Source: Microbacterium proteolyticum | GTDB lineage: Bacteria; Actinomycetota; Actinomycetes; Actinomycetales; Microbacteriaceae | NCBI RefSeq assembly: GCF_029639405.1 | Contig: NZ_CP121274.1 | Coordinates: forward strand, 2,232,001-2,296,000 | Reading direction: 5' to 3' | DNA: 64,000 bases | Part shown: positions 56,476-64,000 of the stretch, piece after piece | Numbering within the stretch: the stretch's first letter is position 1 | Layout: every line of letters starts with the position of its first letter | Program-made: the position numbers and the translations under genes | The notes under the pieces: model-generated | Seen by the model: the letters and a program-made list of their open reading frames with translations, nothing else | Database searches by the model: none | Told to the model about the DNA's origin: nothing

Positions 56476-58548
56476 GTGGAGTCCATCTCCGAGACCCAGC
56501 CCGTTGACGCGCCCGAGGGCGCTGACATCCCCACCGAGGAGCAGTCCGCCGCTCCCGCCGACGAGACGTTGTTCGATACGCCCGTCGACGCCGAGGGCGC
56601 CGACGCCCCCGCGGACGAGGAGCCTGCCGCCGAGCAGGCACCCGCCGAAGAGGCCGCCCCGGCCGTGGACGACGCGCCCGTCGAGGCTCCGGCCGATGAC
56701 GCCGCGCCTGCCGATGCCGCGCCTGCCGACGCGCCCGCCGCCGACACCGCTCCCGCCGTGGAGCCGGCCGCCGAAGAGGCTGCTGCGGCTCCGACGGAGG
56801 AGCCCGCCGCCGAAGAGGCGCCCGCCAAGCCCGCCCGCGCCCCCCGCAAGCGCGCCCCGCGCCGTGCGAAGAGCGCGCCCGCCGAGGAGGCGCCCGCCGA
56901 GGCCGCCACCACCGAGGTCGCCGCGGTCGAGGCCGCCGCCACCGAGGCCGAGACCCCGGCCGAGACGGTCGAGGCTCCGGTCGAGGAGACCCCCGCCGCC
57001 CCCGCGGAGGCGCCCGAGGTCGTCGCCGACGCGCCCGCCGTCGAAGAGGCCGCCACCGAGACCCCCGAGGCCGAGGAGAGCGCCGAGACCGCAGCCCCCG
57101 CCGCCGACGGCGAGTCGGCGGACGAGTCGACCGAGACGCCGTCGCGCAGCCGCAGCCGCAGCCGGTCGCGCAACCGCAACCGCAACAAGGTCGAGAACGC
57201 CGACGCCGCCGCCCCGGCGGCGAACGCCCCCGCCCCCGCCGAAGAGTCCGAGGCGCCCGCGCAGAACGGCCAGCAGGCCCAGCAGCAGAACCAGGCGAAC
57301 AGCCGGAACCGCCAGCGCAACAAGCGCCGCGGTCAGCCCACCACCGGTGACGAGTTCGAGGGCGAAATCGGCGAGGACGACGTCCTGATCCCGATCGCCG
57401 GCATCCTCGACGTGCTCGACAACTACGCGTTCGTGCGCACCACGGGCTACCTCCCCGGTCCGAGCGACGTGTACGTCTCGCTCGGCCAGGTGAAGAAGTA
57501 CAACCTGCGCAAGGGCGACGCGGTCGTCGGCTCGATCAAGCAGCCGCGCGAGAACGAGCAGTCGAGCCGTCAGAAGTACAACGCCCTCGTGAAGGTCGAC
57601 TCCATCAACGGGCTGTCGGTCGAGGACGCCGCCGCGCGCGTCGAGTTCGGCAAGCTGACGCCGCTGTACCCGCAGGAGCGCCTCCGCATGGAGACGGCCC
57701 CCGAGAAGCTCACGCAGCGTCTCATCGACCTCGTCGCCCCGGTGGGCAAGGGTCAGCGCGGGCTCATCGTGGCGCCCCCGAAGGCGGGGAAGACCATCGT
57801 GCTGCAGCAGATCGCCAACGCGATCGCGCACAACAACCCCGAGGTCCACCTCATGGTCGTGCTCGTCGACGAGCGCCCCGAAGAGGTCACCGACATGCAG
57901 CGCACGGTCAAGGGCGAGGTCATCGCCTCCACCTTCGACCGGCCCGCGGAGGACCACACCACGGTCGCCGAGCTCGCCATCGAGCGCGCGAAGCGTCTCG
58001 TCGAGCTCGGTCGCGACGTGGTCGTGCTGCTCGACTCGATCACCCGTCTCGGCCGCGCCTACAACCTGTCGGCGCCCACCTCGGGCCGCGTCCTCACCGG
58101 TGGCGTGGATGCGTCGGCGCTCTACCCGCCGAAGCGCTTCTTCGGCGCGGCGCGCAACATCGAGAACGGCGGATCGCTCACGATCCTGGCCACCGCTCTG
58201 GTGGAGACCGGCTCCAAGATGGACGACGTGATCTTCGAGGAGTTCAAGGGCACCGGCAACAGCGAGCTGCGTCTGAACCGCCAGCTCGCCGACAAGCGCA
58301 TCTTCCCGGCCGTCGACGTCAACGCGTCCTCGACCCGGCGCGAAGAGATGCTGCTGTCGCCGGACGAGGTCAAGATCACCTGGAAGCTGCGTCGTGCCCT
58401 CGCGGGTCTCGACCCCCAGCAGGCCCTCGAGGTCGTGCTCGGCAAGCTCAAGGAGACGCAGTCCAACGTCGAGTTCCTCGTCCAGATGCAGAAGTCGATC
58501 CCGGCTCCCGCGCGCGGAGACAACGGGCACGACAACGGCATCCGCTGA
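56476..58548 (+). CDS. rho: transcription termination factor Rho
   Basis: The 690-aa protein starts at GTG 56,476 with a 290-residue Ala/Glu/Pro-rich low-complexity extension ending in Arg/Asn-rich patches (RSRSRSRNRNRNK), as in actinobacteria. The core follows: RNA-binding domain (NYAFVRTTGYLPGPSDVYVS), Walker A (PPKAGKTIVLQQIANAI), Walker B (VVVLLDSITRLGRAYN) and the R-loop region. It is an RNA-dependent helicase that ends transcription. Confidence 0.96.
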   Translation: MESISETQPVDAPEGADIPTEEQSAAPADETLFDTPVDAEGADAPADEEPAAEQAPAEEAAPAVDDAPVEAPADDAAPADAAPADAPAADTAPAVEPAAEEAAAAPTEEPAAEEAPAKPARAPRKRAPRRAKSAPAEEAPAEAATTEVAAVEAAATEAETPAETVEAPVEETPAAPAEAPEVVADAPAVEEAATETPEAEESAETAAPAADGESADESTETPSRSRSRSRSRNRNRNKVENADAAAPAANAPAPAEESEAPAQNGQQAQQQNQANSRNRQRNKRRGQPTTGDEFEGEIGEDDVLIPIAGILDVLDNYAFVRTTGYLPGPSDVYVSLGQVKKYNLRKGDAVVGSIKQPRENEQSSRQKYNALVKVDSINGLSVEDAAARVEFGKLTPLYPQERLRMETAPEKLTQRLIDLVAPVGKGQRGLIVAPPKAGKTIVLQQIANAIAHNNPEVHLMVVLVDERPEEVTDMQRTVKGEVIASTFDRPAEDHTTVAELAIERAKRLVELGRDVVVLLDSITRLGRAYNLSAPTSGRVLTGGVDASALYPPKRFFGAARNIENGGSLTILATALVETGSKMDDVIFEEFKGTGNSELRLNRQLADKRIFPAVDVNASSTRREEMLLSPDEVKITWKLRRALAGLDPQQALEVVLGKLKETQSNVEFLVQMQKSIPAPARGDNGHDNGIR

Positions 58549-58551
58549 GCC

Positions 58552-59643
58552 GTGTCGGATTCCGGCATCCTCGAGTCCGTCCGCGGGCTGCTCGACGAGC
58601 ACCGGCAGGTCGAGCTCGAACTGAACGACCCCGCCGTGCACGCCGATGCGGCGCGCGCGAAGCGGGTCAACCGGCGCTACGCCGATCTGAACCGGATCGT
58701 CCACGCCTACGAGGCGTGGCAGTCCGCGGCGGACGACCTGGATGCCGCGCGCGAACTCGCCCGTGAGGACGAGGCCTTCGCCGAGGAGGTGCCCGCGCTC
58801 GAGCAGCGGTGGGCGGAGAGTCAGGAGCGGCTGCGTCGCCTGCTGATCCCACGCGACCCGGACGATGCCCGCGACGTGATCATGGAGATCAAAGCGGGCG
58901 AAGGCGGCGCGGAGAGCGCCCTGTTCGCGGCCGATCTGCTGCGGATGTACCTCCAGTACGCGGCATCCATGGGCTGGAAGACCGAGCTGCTCGAACGCAA
59001 CGAGTCCGACCTCGGCGGGTACAAGGACGTCCAGGTCGCGATCAAGGGATCCTCGAGCGACCCCGCGCAGGGCGTGTGGGCGCACCTGAAGTACGAGGGC
59101 GGTGTGCACCGCGTGCAGCGCGTGCCGGCGACCGAGTCGCAGGGACGCATCCACACGTCCACGACCGGTGTGCTCGTCTTCCCCGAGGTCGACGAGCCCG
59201 AAGAGGTCGCGATCGACCCCAACGACCTGAAGATCGACGTGTTCCGTTCGTCGGGCCCGGGCGGTCAGTCGGTGAACACCACCGATTCGGCGGTGCGCAT
59301 CACGCACGTGCCGACGGGGATCGTCGTGTCGATGCAGAACGAGAAGTCCCAGCTGCAGAACCGCGAGGCCGGAATGCGCGTGCTGCGCGCCCGGCTGCTC
59401 GCCAAGCAGCAGGAGGAGCGCGACGCACAGGCCGCCGATGCGCGCCGCTCGCAGATCCGCGGCATGGACCGCTCCGAGCGCATCCGTACCTACAACTTCC
59501 CCGAGAACCGCGTCGCCGATCACCGCACCGGGTACAAGGCGTACAACCTCGACCAGGTCATGGACGGCGCCCTCGGCCCGATCATCGAGTCGGCGATCAC
59601 CGCCGACGAGGAAGCGCGCCTCGCCGCGCTCTCCGAGAGCTGA
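58552..59643 (+). CDS. prfA: peptide chain release factor 1
   Basis: A 363-aa protein with the anticodon-like PAT motif ([14 protein letters not shown]) and [15 protein letters not shown], the catalytic GGQ, followed by [20 protein letters not shown]. It reads UAA and UAG. GTG 58,552, 3 bases after rho. In many actinobacteria prmC follows directly; here four genes intervene. Confidence 0.96.
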   Translation: MSDSGILESVRGLLDEHRQVELELNDPAVHADAARAKRVNRRYADLNRIVHAYEAWQSAADDLDAARELAREDEAFAEEVPALEQRWAESQERLRRLLIPRDPDDARDVIMEIKAGEGGAESALFAADLLRMYLQYAASMGWKTELLERNESDLGGYKDVQVAIKGSSSDPAQGVWAHLKYEGGVHRVQRVPATESQGRIHTSTTGVLVFPEVDEPEEVAIDPNDLKIDVFRSSGPGGQSVNTTDSAVRITHVPTGIVVSMQNEKSQLQNREAGMRVLRARLLAKQQEERDAQAADARRSQIRGMDRSERIRTYNFPENRVADHRTGYKAYNLDQVMDGALGPIIESAITADEEARLAALSES

Positions 59644-59663
59644 CGCTCAGGTCGGCGGCGCCC

Positions 59664-59761
59664 CCTTCGTGCGTGTCGCGTGCACAACGAAGGAAAGGTG
59701 TCCCCGGCGGGGCAGAAACCGCTGTTCTTCGCAGACCGGTTCCCGATCCTCCTTCGTTGTG
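59664..59761. repeat. nested inverted-repeat element between prfA and an amidase gene
   Basis: CCTTCGT (59,664) pairs with ACGAAGG (59,687), and CACAACGAAGGA (59,683-59,694) pairs with TCCTTCGTTGTG (59,750-59,761), with smaller internal stems (CCCCGGCGGGG). It may be a REP-like element or a terminator shared by two convergent genes. Confidence 0.5.
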
Positions 59762-59779
59762 TCCGCGCCGGATGCAGGC

Positions 59780-61003
59780 TCAGGCGTCCCACGCGGGCGG
59801 GTGGGGGAGCGGGCCGCGTCGCAGCTCCAGCTCGGCGCCGAGCGCCAGCAGCGTCGCCTCCCCGCCGGGGCGTCCGATCAGCTGCACCGAGACCGGGTGT
59901 CCCGTCGCGTCGACGGTCACCGGGAGAGTGAGAGCGGGCAGCCCCGCCACGTTGACGAAGCTCGAGTACGGTGCGTACTCCACCTGCATCGCGAAGGTGC
60001 GCTCGGGGTCGTGGCCGGCGTACGCGCCGACGGGCTGCGGAGCCTGGGCCAGGGCGGGGGTCAGGACGGCGTCGAAGGCCGCGAAGTCGGTGATCGTCCG
60101 CCGTTCGAACGCGCGCGCCTCGGTCAGTCCTCCGAGCAGCTCCGGCGCCGAGAGCGCCCGGCCCTCCCGCACGAGCCAGGCGGTGAGCGGCTCGACGAGG
60201 GTCATGTCGTGCGCGCTCAGCGGGATGCGCGCAGCGCTCGCGCGCCACAGCACGCGGAACAGGGCGGGATAGCCGACCGGATGCCAATCGGCATCCGTGA
60301 CGGGGTGTCCGGCGTCGCTCAACCAGACGGCCGCCGTCTCGAATGCCGTACGGGCGGCGGGGTCGAGGACGATGTCCTCGTCGTCGTCCCAGGGGGAGAC
60401 GGTCGTCGCGCCGATCCGATACGTCGCGGATCCGGTGCGTGCGGCACGGACGAAGGGGCCGCGCCCCGGCGCCGCCGTCGCGTAGGGGAACGGCGAGAGC
60501 CCCACGAGCGCGTCGAGCAGCAGGCCCGCGTCCTCGACGGTGCGGGCGATGGGGCCGGTGACGGACAGCCCGTCGGGGGAGTCGAACCCCGACCCGATGG
60601 GCAGCCGTCCGCGTGACGGCTTGAGCCCCACGACGCCGACGGTCGCCGAGGGGATGCGGATGGAGCCGCCACCGTCCGATCCGACCGCGGCCGGGAGGAG
60701 TCCCGCGGCCACGGCCACGTAGTCGGCGCGCGCGCGCGATCCGTAGCGCGTGGGGACACCCGCCCGGGCGACGAGGTCCTTCTCCGCCGAGGGCACGCCC
60801 CAGAGCGGGCCACGGTGTCCGCCGGCGTCGAGCGCGGCGGCGCGCGCGAGCGCGGACTCCGCGGTGACTTCGGCGAAGGCGCCCAGATCGGCTGCGCGAG
60901 CGATGCGGTCGAGGTAGTGGGAGGTCAGTTCGACCGGCCGGATCCTGCCGTCCCGGAGCGCCGCGACCTGTGCGACGAGGGACAGATCGTGCAGGCGCGT
61001 CAT
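59780..61003 (-). CDS. amidase-family protein with a missing core segment
   Basis: A 407-aa amidase-signature protein. The catalytic Lys (VPSAEKDLVARAG) and the GSDGGGSIRIPSATVGVVG Ser region are present, as are later family motifs (TGPIARTVEDAGLLLDALVG). Between SRARADYVA and VAAGLLPAAVGSDGGGS the segment that normally carries GKTN...GGSSGG, about 50-60 residues with the cis-Ser, is absent. Family members are usually 450-500 aa. The frame is intact, so it is either an inactive paralog or a real in-frame deletion. Confidence 0.8.
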   Translation of the reverse strand: MTRLHDLSLVAQVAALRDGRIRPVELTSHYLDRIARAADLGAFAEVTAESALARAAALDAGGHRGPLWGVPSAEKDLVARAGVPTRYGSRARADYVAVAAGLLPAAVGSDGGGSIRIPSATVGVVGLKPSRGRLPIGSGFDSPDGLSVTGPIARTVEDAGLLLDALVGLSPFPYATAAPGRGPFVRAARTGSATYRIGATTVSPWDDDEDIVLDPAARTAFETAAVWLSDAGHPVTDADWHPVGYPALFRVLWRASAARIPLSAHDMTLVEPLTAWLVREGRALSAPELLGGLTEARAFERRTITDFAAFDAVLTPALAQAPQPVGAYAGHDPERTFAMQVEYAPYSSFVNVAGLPALTLPVTVDATGHPVSVQLIGRPGGEATLLALGAELELRRGPLPHPPAWDA

Positions 61004-61042
61004 TCTTCGAGCCTAGGCCCGCCGTTCCGCTAGCCTCGCAGC

Positions 61043-61450
61043 ATGAAGACCCGGTTGCTGCGCGTGCTCGTCTACCTCGCCTCGGCGGCGGCGGGGCTCG
61101 TGCTCGCCGATCTGTTCGTCGGCGGCTTCCGGATCTCGTGGCTCGACTGGTGGGGCTTCCTGGTGGCGATCGTCGTGTTCGCGATCGTCCAGAGTCTCGC
61201 GACGCCCCTCGCCACCCGGGTGGCGGAGAAGCACGCGCCGCTCCTCCTCGGGGGGATCGGCATCATCGCCACGTTCGTCTCGCTGCTGGTCGTGGCGGTG
61301 CTGCCGTCCGCGGGCGTGCGGATCACGACCGCGGCCGCCTGGTTCCTGGCGCCGCTCGTCGTGTGGATCGTGTCCGCCATCGTGACGTGGGTGCTGACGG
61401 TCGTGCTGATCGACCGGCGGGCCCGGACGGCGCCTCCGACGAAGAGCTGA
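61043..61450 (+). CDS. four-helix membrane protein (phage holin IV-like family)
   Basis: A 135-aa protein with four hydrophobic segments (LLRVLVYLASAAAGLVLADL, WWGFLVAIVVFAIVQSLAT, LLLGGIGIIATFVSLLVVAV, FLAPLVVWIVSAIVTWVLTV). It resembles the PF04020-type membrane family common in actinobacterial chromosomes, unrelated to the prophage lysis genes. Function unknown. Confidence 0.75.
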   Translation: MKTRLLRVLVYLASAAAGLVLADLFVGGFRISWLDWWGFLVAIVVFAIVQSLATPLATRVAEKHAPLLLGGIGIIATFVSLLVVAVLPSAGVRITTAAAWFLAPLVVWIVSAIVTWVLTVVLIDRRARTAPPTKS

Positions 61451-61456
61451 ATCCGG

Positions 61457-62026
61457 TCAGATCCAGTATTCGGGGGCGGTGAGCAACGCTCGGGTGTCGT
61501 CGCTCGACCGGCGCGCCCGCGCTTTCGCCGGAACGCCGACCAGCACGCTCTCGGGGGCCGCGTCCCGCGTCACCACGGCGTTGGCGCCGACGAGGCTGTG
61601 GGCCCCGATCGTGATCGGGCCGAGGATCTTCGCCCCCGCCCCCACGGCCACACCGTCGTGCAGCGTCGGGTGGCGTTTGCCGCCCTCGCGCTGGCGTCCC
61701 CCGAGGGTGACGCCGTGGTACAGCATGACGTCGTCGCCGACCTCGGCCGTCTCACCGATCACGACGCCCATGCCGTGGTCGATGAAGAAACGGCGCCCGA
61801 TCGTCGCCCCGGGATGGATCTCGATGCCCGTGAGCCATCGCGTGATCTGCGAGATCGCCCGAGCCGGGAACCGCAAGCCCCGCACCCACAGGCGGTGCGC
61901 CACGCGGTACGACCACACGGCGTGCAGGCCGGGGTAGAGCAGCGCGATCTCGAGACCGCCGCGGGCGGCCGGGTCGCGGAACTTCGCCGCGGCGACGTCT
62001 TCGCGAACGCGGGAGAGGGCCCCCAC
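61457..62026 (-). CDS. cysE: serine O-acetyltransferase
   Basis: A 189-aa left-handed beta-helix protein of the short CysE/EpsC form. [20 protein letters not shown] and [20 protein letters not shown] are the hexapeptide repeats with the catalytic His. It makes O-acetylserine for cysK. It lies 1 base after cysK in the same leftward operon. Confidence 0.95.
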   Translation of the reverse strand: MGALSRVREDVAAAKFRDPAARGGLEIALLYPGLHAVWSYRVAHRLWVRGLRFPARAISQITRWLTGIEIHPGATIGRRFFIDHGMGVVIGETAEVGDDVMLYHGVTLGGRQREGGKRHPTLHDGVAVGAGAKILGPITIGAHSLVGANAVVTRDAAPESVLVGVPAKARARRSSDDTRALLTAPEYWI

Positions 62027-62027
62027 G

Positions 62028-62966
62028 TCAGTTGTCGCGCAGGTCTTCGTACAGGGCGGTGGAGAGGTAACGCTCGCCGTACGAGGGGATGATGACCACG
62101 ATGTTCTTGCCCTCGGCCTCGGGGCGACGTGCGATCTCGAGGGCGGCCCAGATGGCGGCGCCGGAGGACATGCCCACCAGGATGCCGTCCTTCGCCGCCG
62201 TTTCGCGGGCCAGCCGGATAGCGTCGTCGAACTCGACGTCGATGACCTCGTCGATGATGCTGCGGTCGAGGATCGCCGGGACGAAGTTCGGTCCGATGCC
62301 CTGGATCTTGTGGGGGCCGGGGTGGCCCTTGGTGAGGATGGGGGAGTCAGCGGGCTCGACCGCGACGACCTTCACGCCCGGGACGCGTTCCTTCAGCACC
62401 TGACCGACTCCGGTGATGGTGCCGCCCGTGCCGATCCCGGCCACGAAGTAGTCCACCTTGCCGTCGGTGTCGCGCAGGATCTCCTCGGCGGTGGTCTTGC
62501 GGTGGATCGCGGGGTTCGCCTCGTTCTCGAACTGGCGCGCCCAGACGGCGCCGGGCGTCTCGGCGACGATGCGCTTGGCCTCGTCCACCGCGAACGACAT
62601 GCCCTTGGTGGGGTCGGTGAGCACGAGCTCGGCACCGAACGCCCGGAGCAGCACGCGACGCTCCTTCGACATCGACGCGGGCATCGTCAGGATGACCTTG
62701 TACCCGCGCGCCGCGCCGACCATGGCCAGCGCGATACCGGTGTTGCCGCTCGTGGACTCCACGAGGGTGCCGCCGGGCTTGAGCTCGCCGGAGGCTTCGG
62801 CGGCGTCGACGATCGCGATGCCCAGGCGGTCCTTGACGCTCGAGGCGGGGTTGTAGAACTCGAGCTTGGCCAGGATCTGGCCCCCGGCGCCTTCCGCGAC
62901 GCGGTTGAGGCGCACCAGCGGGGTGTCGCCGAACGCGGAGGTGATGTCGGAGTGGATGCCGGGCAT
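62028..62966 (-). CDS. cysK: cysteine synthase A (O-acetylserine sulfhydrylase)
   Basis: A 312-aa PLP enzyme. Lys is in [14 protein letters not shown], the substrate loop is [14 protein letters not shown], and [20 protein letters not shown] and [11 protein letters not shown] are conserved. It converts O-acetylserine plus sulfide to cysteine. RBS GAAAGGCGAG lies before the ATG at 62,966. First gene of the cysK-cysE operon. Confidence 0.96.
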   Translation of the reverse strand: MPGIHSDITSAFGDTPLVRLNRVAEGAGGQILAKLEFYNPASSVKDRLGIAIVDAAEASGELKPGGTLVESTSGNTGIALAMVGAARGYKVILTMPASMSKERRVLLRAFGAELVLTDPTKGMSFAVDEAKRIVAETPGAVWARQFENEANPAIHRKTTAEEILRDTDGKVDYFVAGIGTGGTITGVGQVLKERVPGVKVVAVEPADSPILTKGHPGPHKIQGIGPNFVPAILDRSIIDEVIDVEFDDAIRLARETAAKDGILVGMSSGAAIWAALEIARRPEAEGKNIVVIIPSYGERYLSTALYEDLRDN

Positions 62967-63048
62967 GGCTCGCCTTTCGCCGTCGGTCGGATCGCGACAA
63001 TCCTAGGTGAGCGGCCGGACACCGCGGCCGTGTGTGACGCTGCGCGAC

Positions 63049-63054
63049 TAGGCT
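63049..63054 (+). promoter_or_regulatory. -10 element of the prmC promoter
   Basis: TAGGCT at 63,049-63,054 lies 11 nt before the ATG of prmC in the divergent region with cysK, so the message has a very short or no leader. Confidence 0.4.
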
Positions 63055-63065
63055 CGGGAGCCGTC

Positions 63066-63950
63066 ATGCCCGAGCCCGTATCCTTCGCCCCGTCCCCCGT
63101 CGCCGACGTCGTCCGTGCCACCGCCGCGCGCTTCGCCGCCGCGGGCATCCCCGACCCCCAGGTGGATGCCGAACTCCTCGTCGCCCACGTCCTGTCCACG
63201 TCGCGCGGGGGAGTGCAGGCCGCCGCCGTCCGCGGCGATCGCCTGTCCGCCGATGCCGCGGCGGCCCTCGCCCCGCTCGTGGACCGGCGCTGCGCGCGCG
63301 AGCCGCTGCAGCACCTGACGGGGCTCGCCCCCTTCCGATCCCTGGAACTCGCCGTCGGACCGGGGGTCTTCGTCCCGCGCCCCGAGACCGAGATGGTGGC
63401 GCAGCTCGCGATCGACGCCCTGCGCGCGGCGGCATCCGCATCGCCGATCGCCGTGGACCTCGGCACCGGCAGCGGAGCCATCGCCCTCGCCCTGGCGACC
63501 GAGGTCCCCCACGCGCGGGTGTTCGCCGCCGAGAACTCCGTCGACGCGTTCATCTGGACGAAGGAGAACGTCGCCCGCATCGGCGCGACGAATCTCACGC
63601 TCGCGTTCATCGACCTCGCCGATGCGTTCCCCGAGCTCGACGGAACGGTCTCGGTCGTGGCATCCAACCCTCCCTACGTCCCGGACGACGCGATCCCGCG
63701 CGACCCCGAGGTGCGGCTGTTCGACCCGCCGGCTGCCCTGTACGGCGGACCGGACGGGCTGGATGCCGTGCGCGTGCTCAGCCGCGTCGGTCTGCGCCTC
63801 GCGCATCCCGGCGGCACCATCGTGATCGAGCACGGCGAATGGCAGGGCGCTGCGATCCGCGAGATCCTCACGGCGGACGGGTGGCGGTCCGCGGCGACCC
63901 ACCCCGACCTGACGACGCGCGATCGCGCCACGACCGCCGTTCGCCCCTGA
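63066..63950 (+). CDS. prmC: peptide chain release factor N5-glutamine methyltransferase
   Basis: A 294-aa protein. N-terminal helical domain ending REPLQHLTGLAPF and FVPRPETEMVAQLAID, then the SAM-binding VDLGTGSGAIALALATEVPH and NPPYVPDDAIPRDPEVRLFD. It methylates the GGQ glutamine of release factors. ATG 63,066. Confidence 0.95.
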   Translation: MPEPVSFAPSPVADVVRATAARFAAAGIPDPQVDAELLVAHVLSTSRGGVQAAAVRGDRLSADAAAALAPLVDRRCAREPLQHLTGLAPFRSLELAVGPGVFVPRPETEMVAQLAIDALRAAASASPIAVDLGTGSGAIALALATEVPHARVFAAENSVDAFIWTKENVARIGATNLTLAFIDLADAFPELDGTVSVVASNPPYVPDDAIPRDPEVRLFDPPAALYGGPDGLDAVRVLSRVGLRLAHPGGTIVIEHGEWQGAAIREILTADGWRSAATHPDLTTRDRATTAVRP

Positions 63951-63989
63951 CCGCGCAACGGTCCGCGCCTCGGTAGACTGTCGCCCGAC

Positions 63990-64000
63990 ATGTCACCCGT
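63990..64000 (+). CDS. start of the next gene, probably Sua5/YrdC family (cut by window edge)
   Basis: ATG TCA CCC GT... (M-S-P-V) begins 10 nt after a TAGACT -10 box at 63,974-63,979. In actinobacteria the threonylcarbamoyl-AMP synthase gene usually follows prmC and its product often starts MSP. Only three codons are visible, so this is mainly context. Confidence 0.3.

Noticed and set aside
56476..57345. The Ala/Glu/Pro-rich N-terminus of Rho as something new
   Set aside because: Long low-complexity extensions are normal for Rho in actinobacteria.
54892..59523. A 1,543-codon open frame on the minus strand
   Set aside because: It is the antisense shadow of thrC, thrB, rho and prfA in high-GC DNA; its product is low-complexity Arg/Gly/Leu with no domain.
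61043..61450. Holin-like protein as a second phage remnant
   Set aside because: This four-helix family is common in host chromosomes and no other phage gene is near it.
1..64000. CRISPR arrays, rRNA genes, retrons or toxin-antitoxin pairs
   Set aside because: No regularly spaced direct repeats, rRNA-like sequence, reverse transcriptase motif or recognisable toxin-antitoxin pair was seen.

Overview
The window looks like a high-GC actinobacterial chromosome, most probably Microbacteriaceae (Microbacterium-like). It carries most of an integrated siphovirus followed by conserved host genes. The host assignment rests on the gene order argS, DUF2993 gene, lysA, hom, thrC, thrB, rho, prfA, the long acidic N-terminal extension of Rho, a DUF6458 membrane protein, and GTG/TTG-rich starts. 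Family names come from reading the translated sequence; no database search was run.

Bases 1 to about 45,856 are a prophage. Its left end lies outside the window. Its right attachment site is the 3' end of a tRNA (T-arm, acceptor strand and CCA) at 45,826-45,856. From left to right it holds: leftward immunity-type genes (1-691), a control region with two repressor-like genes and a cro/excisionase pair (691-1,731), and a tightly overlapped rightward early operon (1,731-11,484). That operon encodes a SPOUT RNA methyltransferase, a YqaJ exonuclease, a resolvase-like nuclease, a GIY-YIG protein, a replication initiator-like protein, SSB and many zinc-ribbon micro-proteins. A 777-base gap follows (11,485-12,262) with hairpins and a tRNA-like 3' end. 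Next come a DEDD exonuclease, HNH genes and micro-genes (12,263-17,341), then terminase, portal, MuF, scaffold, capsid, connector, tail tube, frameshifted tail chaperones, tape measure, distal tail and baseplate/fibre genes, and lysis-type genes (17,440-40,550). A leftward right arm (40,612-45,657) ends with a small-gene operon, a tyrosine integrase, a Dam-family adenine methyltransferase and two genes carrying repeated DNA modules.

The prophage is damaged. A 4.2-kb IS21-family element (29,979-34,179) sits inside the distal tail gene, flanked by the 6-bp target duplication CTGAGC. Removing the element and one copy restores a 308-codon frame. The element carries istA and istB plus a multi-membrane protein and a YtrA-type GntR regulator. 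A small HNH gene (16,230-16,515) is frameshifted.

The most unusual regulatory signal is a promoter family, -35 TTGTG(A/C), 17 bp, -10 TAGTGT, then exactly 7 nt to an ATG. It predicts leaderless mRNAs at three places (334, 1,346 and 42,282). Two copies carry three GATC sites with identical spacing, and a third copy of that GATC array lies beside the attachment site. The phage encodes its own Dam-family methyltransferase, so methylation-sensitive control is a testable idea.

Host genes from 46,117 on: DUF6458 protein, Ser/Thr kinase, lipoprotein, transglutaminase-like protein, argS, DUF2993 protein, lysA-hom-thrC-thrB (aspartate-family amino acids), rho, prfA, an amidase that seems to have lost its catalytic core segment, a small 4-TM protein, cysE and cysK on the minus strand, prmC, and the first codons of a probable Sua5/YrdC gene at the edge.
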